Source of the DNA: Nitrospira sp. CR1.3
Lineage (GTDB): Bacteria; Nitrospirota; Nitrospiria; Nitrospirales; Nitrospiraceae
DNA length: 64,000 nt
Assembly: GCA_014055525.1 (NCBI GenBank)
Contig: WIAH01000011.1
Coordinates: forward strand, 1-64,000
Direction: 5' to 3'
Made by a program: the position numbers and the translations under genes
Shown: positions 49,689-58,250 of the stretch, one piece after another
Layout of the letters: each line of letters opens with the position of its first letter
Numbering within the stretch: the stretch's first letter is position 1
Notes under the pieces: model-generated
Database searches by the model: none
What the model was told of the DNA's origin: nothing
What the model saw: only the letters and a program-made list of their open reading frames with translations

Positions 49689-52367
49689 ATGGAACACGAT
49701 TCATCTCGCACATCCGTATCTGAGGCCGAAGCGTCGAATCTCGGGGCGTTGCTGGAGGAGTATCGCCGGATCATTACTCAACGGGTGATGGATGGGGCGC
49801 CCGGCGCCGAGATCCTCTCGGCTATGACGGAATTCGCCGACGGTCTGATCGTCGGCCGCTATCGTGACGCGGTGCGCCAGGGCGGCGACGAACTGGCAAA
49901 CGCCGGCCTTCGACAATGCTGCGTGATGGCCTTGGGAGGATATGGCCGTCGCGAGCTCGCCCCCCATTCCGACATCGATCTCATGTTCCTGTTTCAGCCC
50001 GGGTCGGACAAACCGGTCGAATCGCTCGCCCGGGCGATCCTGCATCCGCTGTGGGATTGCGGATTTCAGGTGGGGCACAGCGTGCGGACGATAGCCGACA
50101 GTATCGAACTCGCCGAAGCGGACTCGACCGTCAAAACCTCCATGATGGAGGCGCGATTTCTGGCCGGCAGCGCGGATCTCTTTCAAGAATTCCATCAGCG
50201 GTATCTGCGGAAGGTCGTGACAAAAAACACCGATCTCTACCTCGATCAAAAACTTGAAGAACGCCGTCGCGAATATGAAAAGTTCGGCGAAACAGTGTAT
50301 CTGCTTGAGCCGAACGTCAAGAAAAGCAAGGGTGGTCTGCGCGATCTTCATCTGCTCCAGTGGGCCGGCATGGCGCGGTTTCACGCGCCGACCATTCGAG
50401 AACTGTCCGATCGCGGGATCCTCTCGCGGGCCGACTCGATGGCGCTCACCGAAGCCCGTGACTTTCTCTGGCGGGTGCGGGCGCTGCTGCACGTGCATGC
50501 AGGCACGGCGCAGGAAATTCTGACCTTCGACGAACAGGTCTTGCTGGCGCAGCATTTCGGATATCAGGATCAGCCGCATCTCCTGGCGGTCGAGCAGTTC
50601 ATGCAGCTCTACTACCAGCACACGATGGGACTGCACGAGCGCTGCATGCGGTTTGTCGAGCGTTGCCGGAGCGTGCCGGTTTGGCGGAGGCTCGCCCGGT
50701 TGTTTCCAGCTCCCCGGGTCGAAGAATACTTCGTCATTCGGAGCGGCGTGTTGACGGTGGCGGAAGAACATCGCGCGAAGGTGCTGGAGAGCCCGGCCCT
50801 CCTGTTGCGTCTCTTCGACCTGGCGCGTGAGCGGAGCCTGACGATCGAGCCGCCGCTGCTAGAAGACATTCATCGCCACGTCGATCACGTGGCCGTCGGC
50901 GTGTACCGCGCGCCGGAAGTCAGCCGCATCTTCCTGCGGATCATGACCGGTCCGAGGACAACGCCGACATTGGAGGCGATGCATCGCGCCCACCTGCTCG
51001 AGAAGCTGGTTCCCGCCATGGGCACCGTCCGCGGGCTCATGCAATTCAATCACTATCACAAGTACACGGTCGATGAACACAGCCTGCTGGCAGTCGGCCG
51101 GGCCGAGGCCCTGGGCCCTGAGTCAAGTCTGCTCGGTGAAATCTATCGAAGCATCAAGCGGAAAGACATTCTGCATCTGGCGGTGTTGATGCACGATCTG
51201 GGGAAAGGACGGGAAGAGGATCATAGCGATGTGGGGCGGCGGCTGTGCGAGGAAGTCGGGAGTCGATTGGGATTGGATGAACAGGACTTGCGGACGTTGT
51301 CGTTTCTCGTCCACCGGCATCTTCTCATGGCGCATACCGCATTTCGACGGGATCCCAACGATGAGAAGGTCGTGCTGCCTTTCGCCAGAGAGGTCGGAAC
51401 GCCGGAAGTGCTCAAGAAGCTGGTTGTCTTGACTGCGGCCGACATTGCGGCGGTGGGCCCCGGCGTCCTGACGAAATGGAAAGAGTCGTTGTTGATCGAA
51501 CTGTACGGGAAAACGATGCCGGAATTGTCCGGCGACCGGGAAGCGCAAGGCGCGCCGGAGCAACTAGCCCAGGTGGCGGAGGATGTCAGTCGGCATCCCG
51601 TTCTGGCCGGACAGGCCGATGTCGATCGAACCTGGGTCGCGGAACAGCTGAAATTGTTTCCGGAGCGATACGTGTATGGGACAACCACGGCCCGCATGGC
51701 GGCGCATTTGTCGGCAGTGCGGCGTCTCCACCCAGGGGAAGTGGTCGTCGAATCCGATTTCAACCGCGAGCTGGGGATCTGCGAGTATACGGTAATCACT
51801 CACAACGAAGTGACGCCTGGTATTTTTTCAAAGATTGCGGGGGTCATGGCGGGCAGCGGCCTGCAAATTCTCGACGCTCAGATTCTGACGAGAGCGGACG
51901 GGATCGTCGTCGACACGTTCCAGGTGACGGACCCGGATTTTCACGGGGAACCACCGGCCGAGCGACGTCACACGGTAGGCGACAGGATCGCTGCGGTGTT
52001 AAAGGGATGGGAACATGTCGACGACGTCTTGAGACGAGGCGCACGGTTGAAACTGACGCGCCAGCTGCCGAAAGCGCGGGAAGCGACCGAGGTGCGCATC
52101 GACAACGAAACGTCGGACGGATTTACGATCGTCGACGTGTTTGCGGACGATCGGCAGGGGTTGCTGCATGTGATCACCAATGCCATTTTCCAGCTCGGCT
52201 TGTCGATCCATGCGGCCCGCATCTCGACCAGGCTGGATCAAGTCGCCGACGTGTTTTATGTGACGGACCAGTCCGGGAAGAAGCTGTCGGATCAGGCGCA
52301 TCTTGAGCGGGTGCGGGCCGGAATCGAAATCGCGATCGAAAAATTTCTTGAAGCCAAAGCGGCATAA
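49689..52367 (+). CDS. glnD: PII uridylyltransferase / uridylyl-removing enzyme
   Basis: 892 residues. Nucleotidyltransferase domain with GGYGRRELAPHSDIDLMFLF (about 80-100), a GlnD helical domain, an HD domain (DEHSLLAVGR, LMHDLGKGREEDHSD) and two C-terminal ACT domains (EYTVITHNEVTPGIFSKIAGVM and IVDVFADDRQGLLHVITNAIF). It modifies PII according to glutamine. It lies 8 bases after glnK. Confidence 0.96.
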   Translation: MEHDSSRTSVSEAEASNLGALLEEYRRIITQRVMDGAPGAEILSAMTEFADGLIVGRYRDAVRQGGDELANAGLRQCCVMALGGYGRRELAPHSDIDLMFLFQPGSDKPVESLARAILHPLWDCGFQVGHSVRTIADSIELAEADSTVKTSMMEARFLAGSADLFQEFHQRYLRKVVTKNTDLYLDQKLEERRREYEKFGETVYLLEPNVKKSKGGLRDLHLLQWAGMARFHAPTIRELSDRGILSRADSMALTEARDFLWRVRALLHVHAGTAQEILTFDEQVLLAQHFGYQDQPHLLAVEQFMQLYYQHTMGLHERCMRFVERCRSVPVWRRLARLFPAPRVEEYFVIRSGVLTVAEEHRAKVLESPALLLRLFDLARERSLTIEPPLLEDIHRHVDHVAVGVYRAPEVSRIFLRIMTGPRTTPTLEAMHRAHLLEKLVPAMGTVRGLMQFNHYHKYTVDEHSLLAVGRAEALGPESSLLGEIYRSIKRKDILHLAVLMHDLGKGREEDHSDVGRRLCEEVGSRLGLDEQDLRTLSFLVHRHLLMAHTAFRRDPNDEKVVLPFAREVGTPEVLKKLVVLTAADIAAVGPGVLTKWKESLLIELYGKTMPELSGDREAQGAPEQLAQVAEDVSRHPVLAGQADVDRTWVAEQLKLFPERYVYGTTTARMAAHLSAVRRLHPGEVVVESDFNRELGICEYTVITHNEVTPGIFSKIAGVMAGSGLQILDAQILTRADGIVVDTFQVTDPDFHGEPPAERRHTVGDRIAAVLKGWEHVDDVLRRGARLKLTRQLPKAREATEVRIDNETSDGFTIVDVFADDRQGLLHVITNAIFQLGLSIHAARISTRLDQVADVFYVTDQSGKKLSDQAHLERVRAGIEIAIEKFLEAKAA

Positions 52368-52414
52368 CGGCGGTCGTCACGTGATCTTCAGTGATCTCTG
52401 AAAGGAGGAGGGGA

Positions 52415-53824
52415 ATGAACGTTCGCGAAGTGTTGGAGTTTGCCAAGAAAAACAAGGTCCAAGTCGTGGACCTGAAATTCGTCGATCTGTTGGGGATGTG
52501 GCAGCATTTCACGATCCCGACCAGCGAACTGACGGAAGATCTGTTCAAAGACGGTTCCGGCCTGGACGGCTCGTCCATCCGGGGATGGAAAGCGATCAAC
52601 AACAGTGACATGCTGGTCGTGCCGGACCCTGCGACCGCCTGCCTGGACCCGTTCACCGCCGTCCCGACGCTGAGTCTGACGGGAAACGTCATCGATCCGA
52701 TCTCCCGCGAGAACTACGACCGCGACCCTCGATTCATCGCGCAAAAGGCCGAGAAGTATCTCCAGAGCACGAAAATCGGCGACATCTCCTTTTGGGGACC
52801 TGAAGCCGAATTTTTCATCTTCGACCAGGCTCGCTACGATCAAACGAGCCACAGCGGTTACTACTTCATCGATTCCGAAGAAGGCGTCTGGAATTCGGGA
52901 CAGGAGGGCGTCAATCTTGGCGGCAAGATCCGCCACAAGGAAGGGTACTTTCCCGTCGCCCCGACCGACACGCAGCAGGATATCCGGAGCGAAATGATCC
53001 TCGAAATGGAGAAGGTCGGGATTGCAGTCGAGAAGCATCACCATGAAGTCGCGACCGCCGGCCAAGCCGAAATCGACGTGCGCTTCGATTCGTTGCTCAA
53101 GATGGCGGACAAGATGATGATGTACAAGTACATCGTCAAGAACGTGGCGCGCCGTCACGGCAAAACAGTGACCTTCATGCCGAAACCGCTCTTCGGGGAC
53201 AACGGCTCCGGCATGCATACCCACCAGAGCATCTGGAAGGACGGTAAGCCGCTCTTTGCCGGAAAGGATTACGCCGGAGTATCGCAACTCTGCTTGCACT
53301 ATATCGGCGGGATCCTGAAACATGCGCCGGCCCTGGCGGCGATCACCAATCCGACGACCAACTCCTACAAGCGCCTGACGCCGGGATTCGAGGCTCCGGT
53401 GCTGCTGGCCTACTCAAGCCGGAACCGGTCTGCCGGTATCCGCATTCCGATGTACTCCCCGAGCCCGAAGGCCAAGCGGATCGAGGTGCGGTTTCCCGAT
53501 CCCGGGTGCAATCCCTACTTGGCATTTTCCGCGATGCTCATGGCGGGGCTCGACGGCATTGAGAACAAGATCAACCCGGGTGAGCCGGCTGAAAAGGATC
53601 TCTACGACCTCGAAGCGAAGGAAGCGGCCAAGATCAGGACCATGCCGGGCAGCTTGGACGAGGCGCTGAACAATCTGGAAAAGGATCACAAGTTTCTCCT
53701 GAAGGGCGGAGTTTTCAGCGAAGATCTGATTGAAGCCTGGATCAGCTATAAACGGACGAGGGAGGTCGATCCGATGCGGCTCCGTCCTCATCCCTACGAA
53801 TTCTTCCTGTATTACGACCTATAA
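52415..53824 (+). CDS. glnA: Glutamine synthetase, type I
   Basis: 469 residues. N-terminal beta-grasp with [18 protein letters not shown], catalytic [38 protein letters not shown] and NRSAGIRIP motifs. The KDLYDL segment holds the Tyr adenylylated in GSI-beta enzymes. It makes glutamine from glutamate and ammonium. An AAAGGAGG site precedes the ATG at 52415. Adenylyltransferase glnE is not in the window. Confidence 0.97.
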   Translation: MNVREVLEFAKKNKVQVVDLKFVDLLGMWQHFTIPTSELTEDLFKDGSGLDGSSIRGWKAINNSDMLVVPDPATACLDPFTAVPTLSLTGNVIDPISRENYDRDPRFIAQKAEKYLQSTKIGDISFWGPEAEFFIFDQARYDQTSHSGYYFIDSEEGVWNSGQEGVNLGGKIRHKEGYFPVAPTDTQQDIRSEMILEMEKVGIAVEKHHHEVATAGQAEIDVRFDSLLKMADKMMMYKYIVKNVARRHGKTVTFMPKPLFGDNGSGMHTHQSIWKDGKPLFAGKDYAGVSQLCLHYIGGILKHAPALAAITNPTTNSYKRLTPGFEAPVLLAYSSRNRSAGIRIPMYSPSPKAKRIEVRFPDPGCNPYLAFSAMLMAGLDGIENKINPGEPAEKDLYDLEAKEAAKIRTMPGSLDEALNNLEKDHKFLLKGGVFSEDLIEAWISYKRTREVDPMRLRPHPYEFFLYYDL

Positions 53825-53843
53825 GGGTTTCCCGGCCGTCCGG

Positions 53844-53873
53844 TTGACGGGAGCGGAACGGTCATGATATACA
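53844..53873 (+). promoter_or_regulatory. Candidate promoter for the nitrate/cyanate transporter leader
   Basis: TTGACG (53844-53849) and TATACA (53868-53873) are spaced 18 bases apart, about 16 bases before P1 of the leader. The TATACAT string recurs at 54022-54028 before the second leader element. Confidence 0.5.
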
Positions 53874-53888
53874 TGGCGCCGTGAGTTG

Positions 53889-53947
53889 GTTCAGGCAACG
53901 GCGCCTGAACGAAGCTTGCTCATAAGGCAACGGACAAAGGCGTCCGT
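53889..53947 (+). promoter_or_regulatory. ANTAR-target leader, tandem hexaloop hairpins (transporter-cynS)
   Basis: P1: a perfect 8-bp stem GTTCAGGC (53889-53896) with GCCTGAAC (53903-53910) closes the loop AACGGC. P2: stem ACGGAC (53930-53935) with GTCCGT (53942-53947) closes the loop AAAGGC. The linker is about 20 bases. Loop plus 3' arm of P2 form the 5' arm of the terminator. Confidence 0.85.
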
Positions 53948-53983
53948 CATTCACTCAAGAATGGCGGACGCCTTTTGGCTTTT
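53936..53983 (+). terminator. Intrinsic terminator in the transporter leader
   Basis: A 17-bp stem (53936-53952 with 53959-53975, one G-T) with the loop ACTCAA is followed by TTGGCTTTT. It overlaps P2 completely on its 5' side. Confidence 0.85.
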
Positions 53984-54034
53984 CAGGGGGCAGAAGGCCG
54001 CGTAGTTGCCTCGTCATCATCTATACATAATCAT

Positions 54035-54110
54035 GCGGGTCGCTGAAGACCTGCGGCGGTCGGACAAAGGCGTCCTTCTCTCGGTCAGGGAGAGGGACGT
54101 TTGTTGTTTG
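54035..54110 (+). promoter_or_regulatory. Second, degenerate ANTAR-type element
   Basis: A 7-bp hairpin (GCGGGTC 54035-54041 with GACCTGC 54048-54054) has the hexaloop GCTGAA: G4 is kept but position 1 is G. Seven bases on, GGAC / GTCC (54062-54065, 54072-54075) closes AAAGGC exactly as in the first element. A bulged terminator-like stem (54064-54104) follows, with a weak TTGTTTG tail. It looks like a decayed or divergent duplicate of the upstream element. Confidence 0.55.
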
Positions 54111-54153
54111 CGCTCTTGGTGAACGTAGGCGGAAACAAGGAAAGGAGTGCGCC

Positions 54154-55479
54154 ATGACGGACCGCATCTCATCTCGGTCTCAGAACACGTGCCACAGCGA
54201 GACGGACGGAGCGTCGTCTTCCGAGCAGTATCTGGACCGGACGCTCGAACAGGCTGTCACTGCCGCCGTGCTTGAGGCCGCAGGACCGACCCGCCGGCAG
54301 CTGCTTGCGGGATTGGGAGCCGCGACTCTGGCGGCGTTGGTCGCAGAGCTGTTTCCGCTGGCCAAGCTGAAGGCGTTTGCCGCGGACCCGGCAGGCAAGC
54401 CGGAAAAGACCGACGTCAGCATCGGCTTCATTCCGATTACCTGCGGCACTCCGATCATCATGGCCGAGCCGCTGGGCTTCTACAAGAAACACGGGCTGAA
54501 CGCTTCGGTGAAACGGGCGGCCGGCTGGGCGATGATCCGCGACTGGGCGGTGAACAAGGAAGTCGACGCCGCGCATATGCTCACGCCGATGCCGTTGGCC
54601 ATCACGCTGGGCGCGGGCTCGGTCCCGACGCCGATCTACATGCCGGCAGTCGAGAACATCAACGGGCAGGCCATCACGTTGCACATCAAACATAAGAACA
54701 TAAAGTCTGCCGCGGAAATGAAGGGATTCCGATTCTGCGTGCCGTTTGATTTTTCCATGCACAACTACCTGCTTCGGTATTATCTGGCGGAAGGTGGAGT
54801 GCATCCTGATAAGGACGTCCAGATCCGGGTTGTACCGCCGCCTGAGATGGTCGCGAACCTCAAGGCCGGCAATGTGGACGGCTATCTCGGGCCTGATCCC
54901 TTCAACCAACGGGCTGTCTACGAAAACGTCGGGTTTATTTACAAGCTTTCCAGGGAAATCTGGGACCGGCACCCCTGCTGCGCGTTTACGGTGACCAAGG
55001 ACTATGCGACTTCATATCCGAACACGTTTCTCGCCATGTGGCGGGCGATCGTGGACGCGACTCATTACGCATCCGATCCGGCGCATCGCAAAGAGATCGC
55101 CGCGGCGATCGCGCCGACCAACTATTTGAACCAGCCCGTGACTGTTCTGGAGCAGGTATTGACGGGAACCTATGCCGACGGATTGGGCAGCATCAAGAAG
55201 GAGCCGAACCGGATCGACTTCGATCCCTACCCCTGGCACTCGATGGCGATCTGGATTCTCACGCAGATGAAACGCTGGGGCCATCTCAAGGGCGACGTGA
55301 ACTATAAGTCTGTGGCCGAGCAGGTGTATCGGGCTGCGGACTGCGACCGTATTGCGAAGGAGCTCGGCTATCCGACTCATCAAGCGACCACCATGAAGCA
55401 TGTCATCATGGGCAGGGAATTCGATCCGAACAATGCGGAAGCCTATGTCAAAGGCTTCAAGATTCACAGTATGGCGTGA
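54154..55479 (+). CDS. Nitrate/nitrite/cyanate ABC transporter binding protein
   Basis: 441 residues. A long N terminus contains a Tat-type signal (TRRQLLAGLGAATLAALVAE), then an NrtA/CynA-type binding domain (VSIGFIPITCGTPIIMAEPLGFYKKHGLNASVKRAAGWAMIRD). NrtA, NasF and CynA are hard to separate by eye. Cyanase downstream argues for cyanate, but nitrate or nitrite remain possible. GAAAGGAG site before the ATG. Confidence 0.88.
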   Translation: MTDRISSRSQNTCHSETDGASSSEQYLDRTLEQAVTAAVLEAAGPTRRQLLAGLGAATLAALVAELFPLAKLKAFAADPAGKPEKTDVSIGFIPITCGTPIIMAEPLGFYKKHGLNASVKRAAGWAMIRDWAVNKEVDAAHMLTPMPLAITLGAGSVPTPIYMPAVENINGQAITLHIKHKNIKSAAEMKGFRFCVPFDFSMHNYLLRYYLAEGGVHPDKDVQIRVVPPPEMVANLKAGNVDGYLGPDPFNQRAVYENVGFIYKLSREIWDRHPCCAFTVTKDYATSYPNTFLAMWRAIVDATHYASDPAHRKEIAAAIAPTNYLNQPVTVLEQVLTGTYADGLGSIKKEPNRIDFDPYPWHSMAIWILTQMKRWGHLKGDVNYKSVAEQVYRAADCDRIAKELGYPTHQATTMKHVIMGREFDPNNAEAYVKGFKIHSMA

Positions 55480-55487
55480 GGAGACTA

Positions 55488-56546
55488 ATGGAATCGACGA
55501 ACGAAACGATATTGCCTGAAGCCACCTCTCCGGAGCGGGTCGAGGCCCCGTTGATGCTCTCCCTTCAGCGGTTTCTGGCCAGGCTTTCTTCATCAACGAT
55601 GTTGAGGCCGTGGGGATTGCGGGCACGACGCGGTGCGCAGGCTCAAGGAGGAGGGACCATGGCCGGCCAGGCGAAAGGGAATCCGTGGTTTATTTCGGCG
55701 TTTGTGCTGGTGGTCTTCCTGCTGGCCTGGCATTTCTTCACGCTGCGGCCGACCTTCGATGCCGTGGGACTGACGGAGGAGCAGCTCCAGCTCATGGAAT
55801 TTAACGGCGACATTGTGCGGCTGCCGGATGGCGTCTATACCTGGAATCCGGAGAAAGAAAAGGTCAAAGGCATTCCCGGTCCGTTGGCGGTGCTGGAGAA
55901 GGCGCGCACAGAGTTGGCTGAGGCCTTTGTGAAAAAGGGAACCAACGATCACGGCATCGGCTACTTGGTGCTGTACACAGTCTCGCGCTTCGCGGCCGGG
56001 TTTCTGGCGGCTTCGGTGATCGCCATCATGCTCGGAGTCATTCTGGGCCTCAACAAGGTCCTCTTTCGTGCGGCGAACCCGTTTATTCAAATCCTGAAGC
56101 CGATCTCGCCGTTGGCCTGGATGCCGCTCCTGCTGTACACGGTCAAGGATCCGAAGTGGACTGCCATGCTGGTCGTCTTTATGGCGGCCGTGTGGCCTAC
56201 CCTGGCGACGACGGCCTTCGGAGTCAGCTCTCTGAAGAAGGAGTATCTGCACGTCGCGGCGATCGTCCAACTTTCCTGGTTCAAGCGGTTGTTCAAGGTG
56301 ATCCTGCCGGGAGCCGCGCCGACTATCGTGAACGGCTTGCGCATCTCGTTCGGCAGCGCCCTGGTCGCGGTCGTGCCGGCGGAGATGCTGCTCGGCGAAC
56401 TCGGCGTCGGGTATCTGAGTTGGATCGAGTGGAACAATCTCGATATCGCCGGTGTCATTTTTGCCATTCTGGTTGTTGGGGTCGTGGGTGTGATTCTGGA
56501 TTCCGGCTTCAACAAACTGGCAGGCCTTGTCACCTATCAGGAGTAA
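55488..56546 (+). CDS. Nitrate/cyanate ABC transporter permease
   Basis: 352 residues from ATG 55488. The region from about residue 58 is an NrtB-type permease with around six helices and the EAA loop (HVAAIVQLSWFKRLFKVILPGAAPTIVNGLRISFG). The first 57 residues show no clear membrane segment. An ATG at 55659 with AAGGAGGAGGG at 55645-55655 would give 295 residues, closer to the usual length. Both starts have ribosome-binding sites. Confidence 0.87.
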   Translation: MESTNETILPEATSPERVEAPLMLSLQRFLARLSSSTMLRPWGLRARRGAQAQGGGTMAGQAKGNPWFISAFVLVVFLLAWHFFTLRPTFDAVGLTEEQLQLMEFNGDIVRLPDGVYTWNPEKEKVKGIPGPLAVLEKARTELAEAFVKKGTNDHGIGYLVLYTVSRFAAGFLAASVIAIMLGVILGLNKVLFRAANPFIQILKPISPLAWMPLLLYTVKDPKWTAMLVVFMAAVWPTLATTAFGVSSLKKEYLHVAAIVQLSWFKRLFKVILPGAAPTIVNGLRISFGSALVAVVPAEMLLGELGVGYLSWIEWNNLDIAGVIFAILVVGVVGVILDSGFNKLAGLVTYQE

Positions 56547-56549
56547 ACT

Positions 56550-57419
56550 ATGTCCTTTCTGCAGATCGACCATGTGAGCAAATCTTTCCCGAACCCGTCC
56601 GGCGAGGGACAGGTCTGCATCTTCAAAGATGCCACGATCAAGATCGAGAAGGGGGAATTCGTCACCGTCATCGGGCATTCGGGATGCGGCAAGAGCACTC
56701 TGCTGAACATCATTGCCGGGCTGGAAACGCCTACGGAAGGCGGCATCATCCTCAACGGCCGCGAGGCGAGCGGACCGGGTCTGGACCGGATGGTGGTGTT
56801 CCAGAACTTCGCGCTCATGCCTTGGATGACGGTGTTTGAAAATATCGCGCTGGCGGTCCGCTCCGCCTATCAGGATTGGAGCGCTGCTCAGGTGACGGCC
56901 CATGTCAATAAATACATCGCTCTGGTCGGACTCAAAGGAGCCGAGAATAAGAGGCCTATCGCCCTCTCCGGCGGCATGAAGCAGCGTGTGGGCCTGGCCC
57001 GGGCCTTCTCCATCGAGCCGAAGGTGCTGCTCCTCGATGAGCCGTTCGCCCAGATCGACGCCTTGACACGAGGCGTGATCCAGGAGGAGTTGATTCAAAT
57101 GTGGAACACGTCGCGGAATACGGTCTTCATGGTCACTCACGACGTCGACGAAGCCATCTTGCTGTCTGATCGCATTCTGTTGATGACGAACGGGCCGGAG
57201 GCGCGAATCGCGGAGATGGTGCACGTGTCGGTTCCGCGTCCGCGATCGAGGGAAACAGTCATCGAGCACCCGCATTACTACAAAATCAGAAACCACATCA
57301 TCCACTTCCTCGTCCGTCATGCCAAACACGGGAGCAGCGAGGGAACGGCTTCCGGCTCATCGACAAACGGGGATCCGGTCATTGTCAATTTCGAGCAGGA
57401 CGCTCTCGCGACGCATTGA
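56550..57419 (+). CDS. Nitrate/cyanate ABC transporter ATPase
   Basis: 289 residues. Walker A GHSGCGKST, the QNFALMPWMTVFENIALAV segment typical of NrtD/CynD/SsuB, signature LSGGMKQRVGLARAF, Walker B LLLDEPFAQID and switch His in VTHDVDEA. It lacks the fused binding domain of NrtC. A Ser/Gly-rich tail of about 30 residues is extra. Three bases after the permease gene. Confidence 0.92.
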   Translation: MSFLQIDHVSKSFPNPSGEGQVCIFKDATIKIEKGEFVTVIGHSGCGKSTLLNIIAGLETPTEGGIILNGREASGPGLDRMVVFQNFALMPWMTVFENIALAVRSAYQDWSAAQVTAHVNKYIALVGLKGAENKRPIALSGGMKQRVGLARAFSIEPKVLLLDEPFAQIDALTRGVIQEELIQMWNTSRNTVFMVTHDVDEAILLSDRILLMTNGPEARIAEMVHVSVPRPRSRETVIEHPHYYKIRNHIIHFLVRHAKHGSSEGTASGSSTNGDPVIVNFEQDALATH

Positions 57420-57469
57420 AAAGCGCGCTAGAGTCGAATGGAGGATGGAAACAAGGCAAAAGGTGCTCG

Positions 57470-57593
57470 CAGGATGGTCAAAAAGGCCGCCCGGCGAGGC
57501 CGCAGCGAGCGAAGAGGCGAGGCGTGCTCTGAGTTGCACGTTGAGCCTCTGAGTGACGCGAGAACAAAGTCGGCGGGCTTTTTCAACATCCTG
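57470..57593 (+). repeat. Dispersed palindromic element, copy 2
   Basis: 124 bp. The ends CAGGATGGTCAAAAAGG and its imperfect complement CTTTTTCAACATCCTG form a long hairpin base, and the interior includes GCGAGGCGTGCTC and GCACGTTGAGCCTC. It is homologous, in opposite orientation, to 34768-34890. It lies inside the transporter-cynS gap and ends exactly where the cynS ribosome-binding site (GAGGAGGA) begins. Confidence 0.7.
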
Positions 57594-57604
57594 AGGAGGA
57601 CAGA

Positions 57605-58045
57605 ATGGAGAAAGACGAAGTTCGGAAGGCCATTAAGGCGAAGCGACTGGCGAAGAAGATCACGATTGCCGACGTGGCGAAAGCGCTTGGGAGAAATCCA
57701 ACATTCGTCGGAGCAGTCCTCCAGGGAACCCATAAGCTGCCGGCGGAAGAGGCCAAGAAGGTCGGCGATTTGATCGGGTTGGACGCCGAGCTCACGGCCT
57801 CGTTGAGCAAATTCCCGGTTCGGACGGATTTCCCCAATACGACGGATCCGTTCAAATATCGTTTGATGGAGATCATCGGGGTGTACGGAGACTCGATGCG
57901 CGAGCAGGCCAATGAAATGTTCGGCGACGGCATCATGAGCGCCATCGATTTCACGCTCGATATGGAAAAGGTGACCGGGAGCCAGGGGGAGGCTCGTTGC
58001 AAGATCACGTTGAACGGGAAATGGCTTGAGTACAAGACGTTTTGA
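57605..58045 (+). CDS. cynS: Cyanate hydratase (cyanase)
   Basis: 146 residues, close to the 156 of the E. coli enzyme. The N-terminal helix-turn-helix-like domain (IADVAKALGRNPTFVGAVLQG) is followed by the catalytic domain with Arg and Glu in YRLMEIIGVYG and Ser in FGDGIMSAIDF. It converts cyanate and bicarbonate to ammonia and CO2. Context with the ABC transporter indicates cyanate use as a nitrogen source. Strong GAGGAGGA ribosome-binding site. Confidence 0.95.
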   Translation: MEKDEVRKAIKAKRLAKKITIADVAKALGRNPTFVGAVLQGTHKLPAEEAKKVGDLIGLDAELTASLSKFPVRTDFPNTTDPFKYRLMEIIGVYGDSMREQANEMFGDGIMSAIDFTLDMEKVTGSQGEARCKITLNGKWLEYKTF

Positions 58046-58139
58046 GGCGGTCTTGATTGTAAGGATGATCCCCGGAGGCAGATTGAGCGCGGAATTGAAG
58101 CGGCGCTGACGGGGAGAGAGCGGTTTCTGACGCGGTTGG

Positions 58140-58202
58140 GCTGAGACAATGTCGTCTTCAGCGCTTCCCGCGGCTAAGCATCATACGGACAAAGGCGTCC
58201 GT
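58140..58202 (+). promoter_or_regulatory. ANTAR-target leader, tandem hexaloop hairpins (amt-orf-amt)
   Basis: P1: stem GCTGAGAC (58140-58147) with GTC-T-TCAGC (58154-58162, one bulged T) closes the loop AATGTC. P2: stem ACGGAC (58185-58190) with GTCCGT (58197-58202) closes the loop AAAGGC. The linker is about 22 bases. An ATG at 58149 lies in the P1 loop and is not a gene start. No clear promoter is seen just upstream, so read-through from cynS or a weak promoter is possible. Confidence 0.8.
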
Positions 58203-58236
58203 CATTCTTCGTGGAATGGCGGACGCCTTTGTGTTT
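58189..58236 (+). terminator. Terminator-like stem in the amt leader
   Basis: A 19-bp stem (58189-58207 with 58214-58232, one G-T) with a 6-base loop, nearly identical in sequence to that of the transporter leader. The tail GTTTACGG is poor in T, so termination efficiency is uncertain. It overlaps P2, and the amt ribosome-binding site follows at once. Confidence 0.7.
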
Positions 58237-58250
58237 ACGGAGCGGACGAG

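Noticed and set aside
55593-57329. Long minus-strand open frame (578 codons) opposite the transporter permease and ATPase genes
   Set aside because: It lies entirely antisense to two well-supported genes, its translation is Arg/His/Gln/Asp-rich without recognisable domains, and GC-rich codon usage makes such antisense frames common.
58046-58139. Open frame of about 31 codons directly after the cynS stop
   Set aside because: No start codon with a ribosome-binding site and no family resemblance; probably chance in GC-rich DNA or a decayed remnant.
58149-58250. Upstream in-frame ATG for the second amt gene
   Set aside because: The ATG lies in the loop of hairpin P1; the region is better explained as an RNA leader, and 58251 has a proper ribosome-binding site.
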